From Lachnospiraceae bacterium UBA3332 (GTDB lineage Bacteria; Bacillota; Clostridia; Lachnospirales; Lachnospiraceae): a stretch of DNA of 18,192 nucleotides. The translations under genes and the position numbers were made by a program. The notes under the pieces are model-generated. The model had not been told where the DNA came from and ran no database searches. It was given only the letters and a program-made list of their open reading frames with translations. The stretch lies in NCBI GenBank assembly GCA_002361095.1, contig DERU01000116.1, positions 1 through 18,192 on the forward strand, in the 5' to 3' direction. This document shows, piece by piece, positions 7,585 to 14,185 of this stretch (its first letter is position 1; each line of letters opens with the position of its first letter).

Positions 7585-8706
7585 TCAGTCCTTTCCGAAA
7601 CTTTTCTCCGCCGCAAAAAACGCCAGCGCACCGCCTGTCCCCCAAGGATAACAGCCGTAATTTTGGGGGTATTCCGCAAAGCCCCTGCACTCCCCGGAGC
7701 AATCCCCCATTCTGCCCTGTACGCAAGACGATTCCAGTCTCTTTCGGAGCCGTCCCGTAAAGCTGCCGTAAAAATCCGGCGCTTCCCCCGCGCAATCCTG
7801 CAAAAGCCCGGCCGCCCTTCCCCTGGCCACCGCCAAACCGATCATCGCCTCCGCCGAACTGTCCCGGGGGCCTTCCGCCGCACAAAGCTGCCAGGAAAGA
7901 CCGCCGTCCGCCCTCTGCCAGGCCACGCAAGATGCCGCCAGCCTCTGGAACGCCCGCAAAAGTTCCCCGTAGGAGGAATGGCTTTTAGGAAGATGGCGCA
8001 AGCTTTGTTCCAAACCCGTTAACATCCAGCCGCAAGCCCGTCCCCAGCCGATAATCCCGTACTTGAGCCCGGTTTTTTCATCGTATCCGTGATAGGGCAG
8101 GCCGGTTTTGGCATCCATGCCTTTTTCCACAAACCGCATAAGCTGCTTTACCCCCAGTTCCACAAAGGACGCCTCCCCTTTTTGTACACCGTATCCGCAC
8201 AAAAAAGGGCAGACCATTCCCAGCGTATCCGCAAACACCCAGTCCGGATGATGCTGCCGGTATGCCAAAATCCCGTCCGGTGTCCGCGCCGAGCGGACAA
8301 TCCAGTCTGCGCAGGCTTTCTGTGCCTCTTTACAGATCTCTAAAAGTTCCTGTCTCCCGGCAGCGCTAAAAGAGTTCTCCCCGCCCTGCAAAACTGCGTC
8401 TTCTATCCGCAGGGCCAGGTTTGCGTTCATAATGTTATCCACATAGTAAATGGGAAATTTGCGGGTTTTCCACCGCTGCAGATACCCGGCCGACGCTATC
8501 AGATACGCGTTTTCCCCGGTGGCAGAAAAAGCCTCCAAAAGCCCTTCCCCCAGCATCGCGCACGGCCACGAAAAACGGTCGATGGGCGCGGTCTTCTGCC
8601 GCAAAACGCCCGATTTCAACAGCCGTTTGCATCTTTCTTTGGCGTTCACGGACGGATAAGACGAAAGCTGTTCTGCCGCCTGTTGTGCCAATGCCCGTAT
8701 TTCCAT
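7585..8706 (-). CDS. GH88/GH105-like unsaturated glycuronyl hydrolase family protein, cytoplasmic
   Basis: A 373-residue (alpha/alpha)6-barrel type protein resembling YteR, the unsaturated rhamnogalacturonyl hydrolase, which has about the same length. Visible family landmarks: YYVDNIMNAN with Asp90, HHPDWVFADTLGM with Asp160 (position of the YteR general acid), WGRACGW (221-227; usual WGRGNGW) and DSSAEAM (282-288; usual ET-S-AM). No signal peptide or membrane segment, so it should act in the cytoplasm. The ATG at 8706 follows GGAGG by five bases; a longer open frame to 8865 would overlap the pyruvyl transferase gene and has no site. It lies between the pyruvyl transferase and the flippase in a biosynthetic operon, an odd place for a catabolic hydrolase. 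It may trim or edit lipid-linked intermediates, or be a non-hydrolytic relative; the fold is likely, the reaction is not certain. Confidence 0.82.
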   Translation of the reverse strand: MEIRALAQQAAEQLSSYPSVNAKERCKRLLKSGVLRQKTAPIDRFSWPCAMLGEGLLEAFSATGENAYLIASAGYLQRWKTRKFPIYYVDNIMNANLALRIEDAVLQGGENSFSAAGRQELLEICKEAQKACADWIVRSARTPDGILAYRQHHPDWVFADTLGMVCPFLCGYGVQKGEASFVELGVKQLMRFVEKGMDAKTGLPYHGYDEKTGLKYGIIGWGRACGWMLTGLEQSLRHLPKSHSSYGELLRAFQRLAASCVAWQRADGGLSWQLCAAEGPRDSSAEAMIGLAVARGRAAGLLQDCAGEAPDFYGSFTGRLRKRLESSCVQGRMGDCSGECRGFAEYPQNYGCYPWGTGGALAFFAAEKSFGKD

Positions 8707-8753
8707 ATATCCCTCCGTTTCCTTTCTGCCAAAAACGCCATGACGTCCGTCGG

Positions 8754-9926
8754 TCACCCGGCCAATTCTTCCAGAATATCTTTCACCCCGGCCGCTTTTT
8801 GCCGGTATTGAGGCATGACGGCCTGCAAATGTGCGCGCATGGCTTCCTCCTGCCCCTGCAGCCATGCGAACGCTTCGATCAGTTCTTCCCTGTGGGAAAG
8901 CTTCTGTACCGGCAGCACATACCCTTGCGCCGTACCGAACAGGTCTTTCGCAATCCCCTGCGCCTTTACGGAATATCCCACCGCCAGCGTGGGCACACAG
9001 GAGGAATAGGCCGCAATGGTCGCATGGGTTCTGGCGCCGATGAACATCCGGCAGCGGCCAATGTATCCTTTCAGCCGCACGGCGGAAGCGTCCTCCAAAA
9101 GAACCACACGCCCGGTTTTTCCAAATGTCCTGTAAAGTTCCGAAAGGGGCCCGCGGTCGTCGTTGTTTTCCCAGACCACATGGGGAATCAGCGCGATCCG
9201 CATATCGGTGGTATCCAAAATATGGGCGATCAGCGCTTTGTAATTCTCCATGGTAATGCCCGGGCGGGCCTCATTTTCCACCGCCATGGGACTTAGGTTG
9301 ATTCCCACCGTATTCCCCTCCGCAAATCCTTCCGGCAGCGGAGCATACTCTGTCTCCAGCAAAAAAGCCGGATCCGGACAGAAATGCACCCTGCCCTCCT
9401 CACAAACCCTGCAAAGCGCTTCATAGGTGATGGTCTCCCTGGCCACAATGGCATCATAAAGCCGCATGTCCTCCGCGATTTCTTCCCGCTCCAAAAGCGC
9501 AGGCTCAATGGAACAGCCCAGCAGCGCCGTCCGGGCGCCCTGCCTGTGAAACGCCCGGTTTGCCAAAAGCAGCCTGTCCAGCATATTGTCATAGCAGTAA
9601 TTGTCCCCGCCGATGGAAATATTGAGCCGGTGCAGATTTTTTCCCAGGATATCCCGGTAACGGTAGCGCATAAAACTCTCCGGATCGCCAAATGCCTTTC
9701 TCCAGGCATAATACCATGCATGGACAAAAACGTTTTTTTCCAGATTCCTTTCTTCCACAAATGTATCGCACAGGGAGGCAAGGGAATACTTCCGGTCCTC
9801 CCAAGGCCGGTTGGTCATCAGGATGGCAGGCTTTGGCAGCATCCTGCAAAGGCTGTTGACGATAGCCTCACAACCGTGGTTGCCGCTTCCGGCATGCATA
9901 TACAAAACAATTTTGTCGTCCTTCAT
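8754..9926 (-). CDS. Polysaccharide pyruvyl transferase family protein
   Basis: Expected to transfer pyruvate from phosphoenolpyruvate to a sugar of the repeat unit as a ketal, adding negative charge (CsaB/ExoV family). The 390-residue protein has GNHGCEA (15-21), SIGGDNY (104-110), GINLSP (208-213), GARTHA (297-302) with the family Arg and His, and GYSVKAQGIAKDLF (317-330, usual Y--K--G). The ATG at 9926 is preceded by AGAAAGG at five bases; an open frame to 10007 would run through the upstream repeat element. The start codon is the end of repeat copy A, so its translation may be controlled by the hairpin there. Some family members have sulfite-reduction or unknown roles, but the operon fits pyruvylation. 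Confidence 0.87.
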   Translation of the reverse strand: MKDDKIVLYMHAGSGNHGCEAIVNSLCRMLPKPAILMTNRPWEDRKYSLASLCDTFVEERNLEKNVFVHAWYYAWRKAFGDPESFMRYRYRDILGKNLHRLNISIGGDNYCYDNMLDRLLLANRAFHRQGARTALLGCSIEPALLEREEIAEDMRLYDAIVARETITYEALCRVCEEGRVHFCPDPAFLLETEYAPLPEGFAEGNTVGINLSPMAVENEARPGITMENYKALIAHILDTTDMRIALIPHVVWENNDDRGPLSELYRTFGKTGRVVLLEDASAVRLKGYIGRCRMFIGARTHATIAAYSSCVPTLAVGYSVKAQGIAKDLFGTAQGYVLPVQKLSHREELIEAFAWLQGQEEAMRAHLQAVMPQYRQKAAGVKDILEELAG

Positions 9927-9980
9927 TATAACCTTTCTGCCCGCTTTAGCGGGCGTAAATTCACGGTTGAAAAACTGTCG
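9924..9980 (-). repeat. 57-bp leader repeat, copy A, with hairpin before the pyruvyl transferase
   Basis: Matches copy B at 11994-12050 over 57 bases with 7 differences, and like B ends on a start codon. In transcript sense it reads: a conserved block CAGTTTTTCAACC followed by GTGAATTTACG, then a hairpin GCCCGC-UAAA-GCGGGC (9939-9954), then AGAAAGG ribosome site and ATG. Compared with B, stem pair 2 changes from C-G to U-A (both sides altered) and stem pair 6 from C-G to U-G; the loop is identical. That pattern points to selection for RNA structure. It matches no riboswitch or leader family I recognise. Confidence 0.8.
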
Positions 9981-10030
9981 AATATGGTTTTTCAACCTAA
10001 CCCCCAACTGTCACATATGGTTTTTCAGCC
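9973..10030 (-). repeat. Two 25-bp tandem direct repeats and an 11-bp-arm hairpin before copy A
   Basis: In transcript sense GGCTGAAAAACCATATG... (10030-10006) and GGTTGAAAAACCATATT... (9997-9973) are 25-base repeats with 3 differences, starting 33 bases apart. The second one overlaps the edge of copy A, and its GGTTGAAAAAC can pair with GTTTTTCAACC of copy A (9965-9975 with 9987-9997, perfect 11 bp, 11-base loop). This fills the gap between the fucosyltransferase-like gene and the pyruvyl transferase. No run of T follows the hairpin, so it is not a classic terminator. Confidence 0.75.
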
Positions 10031-10036
10031 GCTGCA

Positions 10037-10936
10037 CTACTGCAGTCTTCCCTGCGGATCCACAAAATGCCAGCCTTTCCACAACTCTTCCATCTCCTCT
10101 TTCACAAATGTCTGACTGTTTTTGTGGACAGTGGGACGCACCATGATTTTATCCGGATGCGCGTTCAGCCTCGCCCCCCAAAAGCTGAAAGTGGAATTCG
10201 CGCAAATATTATGCCGGCATTGGCTCATCAGCCACATATCATAATAGCTGTCCGCGCCGTGGTTGACATCCACCACCGTAAACGCTTCTGCCGGGAAATG
10301 TTCCCGCACATCCGCAATATCGTCGGAGAACAGGTAAAAACGGGCGTCCGGCGCCTGCTTTCGCACAAAATCCATGGCTCCCCGGTAATAATCCGGCGTG
10401 CAGATATTGCCGAACATGGCGGCATTTTCCGGATTTTTATAATCCCCCCGGCGGATATGCACGCTCACGGACGTCCCTTCCCGCATGGCGGCGGCCAGCG
10501 CAGCGTTTTGCGGATTGCCGCTTTCTGGAAACCGGATTTGCCGCCGCAGTCTGTCCAAAATATCCGCATAATATTTTTCACAGGCAAAATATCCCTCCAG
10601 ATAGCAGTCATCCAGCGCAAAAATTTCCGGATGATAAATGCCGCTCTCCGAAAAACGGTGTGTCAGAAAAGGGGCCAGCCTCCGTACCAGCCTCCCGCCG
10701 ATCCCGTCCCCTCCGGTCAGCGCGCGCTTTTGCCCCTTCGTACATACCTGGTAGGAAATCCCTTTCAGTTCGGAAAGTTCCAGCCTGCGCCCGGTGACTT
10801 TCCCGTTCTCCGTTCCTTTTTTGTCAAACCACGAAAGATCCAGACGGGCTTCTTTCCCCATTGCCAGAAATTTTTGGTAAAGCGCATATTGCTGCAGCTG
10901 GTTTCCCAGTCCCCCGGCCACCTGTATGATGATCAT
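10037..10936 (-). CDS. Glycosyltransferase family 11 (alpha-1,2-fucosyltransferase-like)
   Basis: The 299-residue protein fits the bacterial GT11 family, which transfers L-fucose from GDP-fucose to a galactose or similar acceptor. Visible motifs: GGLGNQLQQYA (8-18; the family norm is GNQLFQYA, so Phe is replaced by Gln), the donor-binding HIRRGDY (160-166), YLFSDD (201-206) and ANSTFSFWGARL (246-257). No signal peptide or membrane segment; it should act at the inner face of the membrane. The ATG at 10936 is four bases after the stop of the preceding GT2, with GAAGGAA upstream. An open frame to 11002 would overlap that GT2. No GDP-fucose synthesis gene is in the window, so the donor is inferred from family only; a rhamnose or other donor is possible. 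Confidence 0.88.
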   Translation of the reverse strand: MIIIQVAGGLGNQLQQYALYQKFLAMGKEARLDLSWFDKKGTENGKVTGRRLELSELKGISYQVCTKGQKRALTGGDGIGGRLVRRLAPFLTHRFSESGIYHPEIFALDDCYLEGYFACEKYYADILDRLRRQIRFPESGNPQNAALAAAMREGTSVSVHIRRGDYKNPENAAMFGNICTPDYYRGAMDFVRKQAPDARFYLFSDDIADVREHFPAEAFTVVDVNHGADSYYDMWLMSQCRHNICANSTFSFWGARLNAHPDKIMVRPTVHKNSQTFVKEEMEELWKGWHFVDPQGRLQ

Positions 10937-10940
10937 AGCC

Positions 10941-11996
10941 CTATTTCCTTCCCTTCTTCCAAAGCCCGTACAGCCACATATACCCCGCCGGAAAAGCCGC
11001 AAAAAACTTTACCTTACACCGATATCCCGCATCCAGTCCGGCGGTAGATGCCCCCTGCCGCAGACATTCCCGCAGCTGACCGTGACAGTCCCGCACATAA
11101 GACTGATAAGCGCGCCGCTCTTTATTTTCCAATTCCGCAAGCTTGCCTGCCGTCAGTAAAATCCCCGTCATCAGGCGGGCCGCCAAAACGACCCTGAATC
11201 CCTCTGTCTCCTGCCGCGTAAGACCTTCCTGCACCTCTGCCCAGTCAGACAATTGTTCCCCGGCCATCTTCCAGCACCGGATCTGATCCATATAAGCCGG
11301 TACAAACTTCCGGTTCATCGCCCCCGCAGGATTTTGAAAATAGCCGTAGCCCGCAAAATCCACGGAAACCGTCCGGGTCAGATAGGGCGCAAGATCCACT
11401 AAAAACAGCATATCCTCCCCAATGGTAAGCCCCTCCCGGAAGCGGACATTTTGCAGACAGTCTTTTTTATACAGCTTGCTCCAACAACGGATATCGTTTT
11501 GCAAAATTCCCTGTAAAACAAACTCTTTTTGGGTAAAAATCCGGCCCGCGCTTTCTTTCGTCTCCCCATCGTGCGCACCCCGCTCCCATTCCTGCAGGCT
11601 GCTCCAGCAAAAAAAACCACAGCCTGCCAGGTCGCTTTTCGTGCGGGTCAGTTCCCGGTATAAAACTTCCAGCATGAGCGGATGGATACGGTCGTCCATA
11701 TCCACAAAAGTCACGTATGCCCCCTGCGCCCGCTCGATTCCCGCATTTCTCGCTGCGGAAACGCCTTTGTCCTCCATGGAAATGACGACGATATTTTCAT
11801 GGGCCTTTTGCAGTTTTTGACAGACCTGACCGGTCCGGTCCCTGGAGCCGTCGTTGACCAGCAGAATTTCCAGCGGCCGATAGGTCTGCGCCAAAATGCT
11901 GTCCACACAATCCTCCAAAAAATCCTGCGCGTTATGGGCAGGCACAATCACACTGATCAGCGGATTTTTTTCCCTGTCTTGCATTTTCACAGCCAT
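10941..11996 (-). CDS. GT2 family glycosyltransferase
   Basis: Inverting GT-A glycosyltransferase of 351 residues. The N-terminal catalytic domain shows SVIVPAHNAQ (15-24), LVNDGS (46-51), KGVSAARNAGIE (77-88), a typical nucleotide-sugar pocket, and DMDD (99-102) as metal-binding DxD. The C-terminal third is helical and of unknown role, with no clear membrane anchor. Acceptor and donor cannot be read. The ATG at 11996 has AGAAGGG five bases upstream, supplied by repeat copy B. With the GT11 gene it forms the cassette bracketed by repeats A and B. Confidence 0.88.
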   Translation of the reverse strand: MAVKMQDREKNPLISVIVPAHNAQDFLEDCVDSILAQTYRPLEILLVNDGSRDRTGQVCQKLQKAHENIVVISMEDKGVSAARNAGIERAQGAYVTFVDMDDRIHPLMLEVLYRELTRTKSDLAGCGFFCWSSLQEWERGAHDGETKESAGRIFTQKEFVLQGILQNDIRCWSKLYKKDCLQNVRFREGLTIGEDMLFLVDLAPYLTRTVSVDFAGYGYFQNPAGAMNRKFVPAYMDQIRCWKMAGEQLSDWAEVQEGLTRQETEGFRVVLAARLMTGILLTAGKLAELENKERRAYQSYVRDCHGQLRECLRQGASTAGLDAGYRCKVKFFAAFPAGYMWLYGLWKKGRK

Positions 11997-12050
11997 ACTA
12001 ACCCTTCTGTCCGCTTTAACGGACGTAAATTCACGGTTGAAAAACTGCCG
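11994..12050 (-). repeat. 57-bp leader repeat, copy B, with hairpin before a GT2 gene
   Basis: Second copy of the element at 9924-9980, same strand, offset exactly 2070 bases. In transcript sense it starts two bases after the stop of the upstream GT2 and ends on the ATG of the next GT2, so it is the whole intergenic spacer. The hairpin is GUCCGU-UAAA-GCGGAC (12009-12024), six pairs with one U-G wobble, followed by AGAAGGG. The 24-base block before the hairpin is identical to copy A. Confidence 0.8.
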
Positions 12051-12052
12051 CT

Positions 12053-13087
12053 TTATTTCCCCAGATAAAACAAAACCATGGCCAGCCGTAAAAGCCGTAT
12101 CCTCCCATCGCTTGGTTTTTTCAACACGGCATACAAAAGCCGGTTGGACAATTGCCGCACTTCCACCGGGTTTTTCCCCACCAGTTCCCGCACCGCAGGC
12201 TCCCGGCAGATCCGGGCGATGTTTGCAAGATAGCCTTCCGGATTTCCGCGGGCCTCGTTTTTGAGAACCAGCAGCAGCAGAAAAATATATTCCCGCCGCG
12301 CCTGCCCTTCCAGAAACGTCCGCGCTTCCCCTTCCGATTTGTCTTCCACCACCCGCTGCACAATACGGTACAGCAGCCGGATACTTTCATAAAATCCTGC
12401 GTCATAGCGATGCACCATGGAAGCCGGCACATAGCGGTAATGGTAATAAGCTTTATGATCCATGACCACCACCCGCTCACAGTCAAGCAGGGCCGGAAGA
12501 ATCAGCGTCATATCCTCCCCCATCCGGACGGCCGGATCGCTGTACACCGCGTTTTTGCACACCAGGCTGCGGGAAATCAGCTTCATACAGCGGGAAATGC
12601 AGAGATACCGCTTTTCATGGCCCAGCAGATTTCTGACCACCTCTTTTTCCAGCCGTTCCCCCGTATACTCCCCCGGGGGCAGCTGCTGAAAGACGAACTG
12701 CCGTCCGCCGCCTTCTTTTTCAATCACATAATCACTGGCGATGATCTCCCGTTTCCCTCCGGTTAAAAAAGCCCCCATCTCGCAAAGCATCGTGTCGTCA
12801 ATCCAGTCGTCGCTGTCCACGAAGCAGATGTAATCCCCGTCCGCCGCCGCCACACCCCGCTTCCAAGCGGACACCAGTCCCCCGTTTTTTTTGTGAACCA
12901 CCCGGATTCTTACGTCCTGCCGGGCAAAAGCATCGCACATCGGCCCGCTGCCGTCCGCAGAACCGTCGTCCACCAGCACGATCTCCAAATTGCCATAGCG
13001 CTGTCTTTGCAGGCTTTGCACACATTGTGTCAAATATTGTTCCGCATTGTAAACCGGTACTACGACGCTGATTTTATACCGTTCCAT
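12053..13087 (-). CDS. GT2 family glycosyltransferase
   Basis: GT-A glycosyltransferase of 344 residues with SVVVPVYNAEQYL (7-19), VLVDDGSADGS (37-47), KKNGGLVSAWKRG (66-78; GG-V-AA-N-G in most relatives, so here the usual Asn is Lys) and the DSDDW metal site (91-95). The C-terminal part is helical and ends RLAMVLFYLGK. The ATG at 13087 is preferred because GGGAG lies five bases upstream; a second ATG at 13099 has a weaker site. It overlaps the end of the GT4 gene by 14 bases, so the two are probably translationally coupled. It is similar in layout but not close in sequence to the neighbouring GT2, so a recent duplication is unlikely. Donor and acceptor unknown. Confidence 0.87.
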   Translation of the reverse strand: MERYKISVVVPVYNAEQYLTQCVQSLQRQRYGNLEIVLVDDGSADGSGPMCDAFARQDVRIRVVHKKNGGLVSAWKRGVAAADGDYICFVDSDDWIDDTMLCEMGAFLTGGKREIIASDYVIEKEGGGRQFVFQQLPPGEYTGERLEKEVVRNLLGHEKRYLCISRCMKLISRSLVCKNAVYSDPAVRMGEDMTLILPALLDCERVVVMDHKAYYHYRYVPASMVHRYDAGFYESIRLLYRIVQRVVEDKSEGEARTFLEGQARREYIFLLLLVLKNEARGNPEGYLANIARICREPAVRELVGKNPVEVRQLSNRLLYAVLKKPSDGRIRLLRLAMVLFYLGK

Positions 13088-14168
13088 CTTTGCTCCCATC
13101 TACCCGCTGTGGCGGGCACTCAAGTTTTCCTGCCACCCTTTCGTAAATTTGCAGCAAACGACGCATATTTTCTTCCATGGAGAATTCCTTTTCTACCGTC
13201 TCCCTTGCCTGTTCGCCCAGCCGCCTGCACAGCGCCGGATCCTCCAACGCCGCAAGAAGCGCTTCTTTCAGTGCTTCCGCGTCTTTGGGCTTTACCAAAA
13301 GGCCGCTTTTTTGATGGGAGATCATCATGGGGATTCCCCCGGTATCCGAAGCAACCACCGCACAGGCGGCCTCCATTGCCTCCATGACGGACAGCGACTG
13401 TCCCTCAAAATAGGTGGGCAGAACAAAAATATCGCATTCCCGTAAATATTTTTTCTTCTCGTCACCAAAAACCCAGCCAAGCCACTCCACTTGCTGCGGA
13501 TAGCGGGCCGCTTCTTCCTGCAGGTCCCCGTCCTCCCAGATGCCGCCCAGATAAATTTTGACATCCGCAAACCGTTCCCGCAGCGCAGGGACACAGGCAA
13601 GTAATTCCCGTACTCCCTTCTCCCGGCACAGCCGTCCCAAAAACAAAATTCTGTGCTGCCCGTACTCCCTGGGCTCCCGTTTGGAAACAGGGATGGCATC
13701 CGGCAGTACCGTGATCTTTTCCTCCCCGATGATTTCCCCGAAAAAAGTTTTCCACACCGGAGCAAGAACCAGAAACTCGTCCGCCATGGCAAGCGTACAG
13801 CGCACCCGGACACGCCCCTTTTCGCCCAGTTCCCGGCGGTAAAATCCGGTAAAGTCACCGCCGTGCTGGTGCAAGACAATCTTTTTCCCGAAAAAATGCG
13901 CCGTCCGGATAAAGACGGATTTCCGGTAATAACTGGAATCCGACGCCATATGCACATGCACAATCTCATAGCGGGGCAGTACGGCCAAAAAGCGCAGGTA
14001 GGCGATCCCCGCCTGCAGCAGCTTCCTTGCTTTACTCCCCTCCACCATCGTGGCAATATAACAAAGCCTGATTTTTTTGTCCAGCCCGGCCGCATAGTAA
14101 TTGTTCACCACGCCGGAAATCCCGCCGTGTACGTTCCTGCCCGGACCGACCATCAATACTTTCCGCAT
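13074..14168 (-). CDS. GT4 family glycosyltransferase (GT-B fold)
   Basis: Retaining GT-B glycosyltransferase of 364 residues. The N-terminal domain has the glycine-rich GPGRNVHGGIS (8-18) and HVHMAS (71-76); the C-terminal Rossmann domain has ILFLGRLCREKGV (174-186) and the EX7E catalytic/binding motif in FEGQSLSVMEAM (Glu255 and Glu263), followed by SDTGGIP (274-280) and GLLV. The ATG at 14168 follows GGAG by eight bases and sits 17 bases after the polymerase stop; the open frame to 14234 would overlap that gene. The tail overlaps the next GT2 start by 14 bases and carries a hairpin. It should add one sugar to the lipid-linked repeat unit; donor unknown. Confidence 0.9.
   Translation of the reverse strand: MRKVLMVGPGRNVHGGISGVVNNYYAAGLDKKIRLCYIATMVEGSKARKLLQAGIAYLRFLAVLPRYEIVHVHMASDSSYYRKSVFIRTAHFFGKKIVLHQHGGDFTGFYRRELGEKGRVRVRCTLAMADEFLVLAPVWKTFFGEIIGEEKITVLPDAIPVSKREPREYGQHRILFLGRLCREKGVRELLACVPALRERFADVKIYLGGIWEDGDLQEEAARYPQQVEWLGWVFGDEKKKYLRECDIFVLPTYFEGQSLSVMEAMEAACAVVASDTGGIPMMISHQKSGLLVKPKDAEALKEALLAALEDPALCRRLGEQARETVEKEFSMEENMRRLLQIYERVAGKLECPPQRVDGSKDGTV
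13103..13116 (-). other. Hairpin ahead of a GT2 ribosome site, resembling those of copies A and B
   Basis: In transcript sense CCCGC-CACA-GCGGG, a perfect 5-bp stem, followed by UAGAUGGGAG and the ATG at 13087. Stem sequence and distance to the start codon (within two bases) resemble the hairpins in the two 57-bp repeats, but the conserved upstream block is absent and the stem lies inside the last codons of the GT4 gene. Relation to the repeats is possible but not shown. Confidence 0.35.
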
Positions 14169-14185
14169 ACCATCCGCTCCAACCG

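Noticed and set aside
7574..7930. N-terminal extension of the flippase frame
   Set aside because: Overlaps the 3' end of the hydrolase gene in another frame, is Gly/Arg-rich without family match, and the ATG at 7573 has its own site.
8707..8865. N-terminal extension of the hydrolase frame
   Set aside because: Overlaps the end of the pyruvyl transferase; a strong GGAGG site precedes the ATG at 8706.
9973..10030. CRISPR-like tandem repeat
   Set aside because: Only two units, 8-base spacer, no cas genes; better seen as a local duplication.
9924..12050. Invertible (phase-variable) promoter bounded by the two 57-bp repeats
   Set aside because: The repeats are direct, not inverted, no recombinase gene is near, and no promoter is visible between them facing either way.
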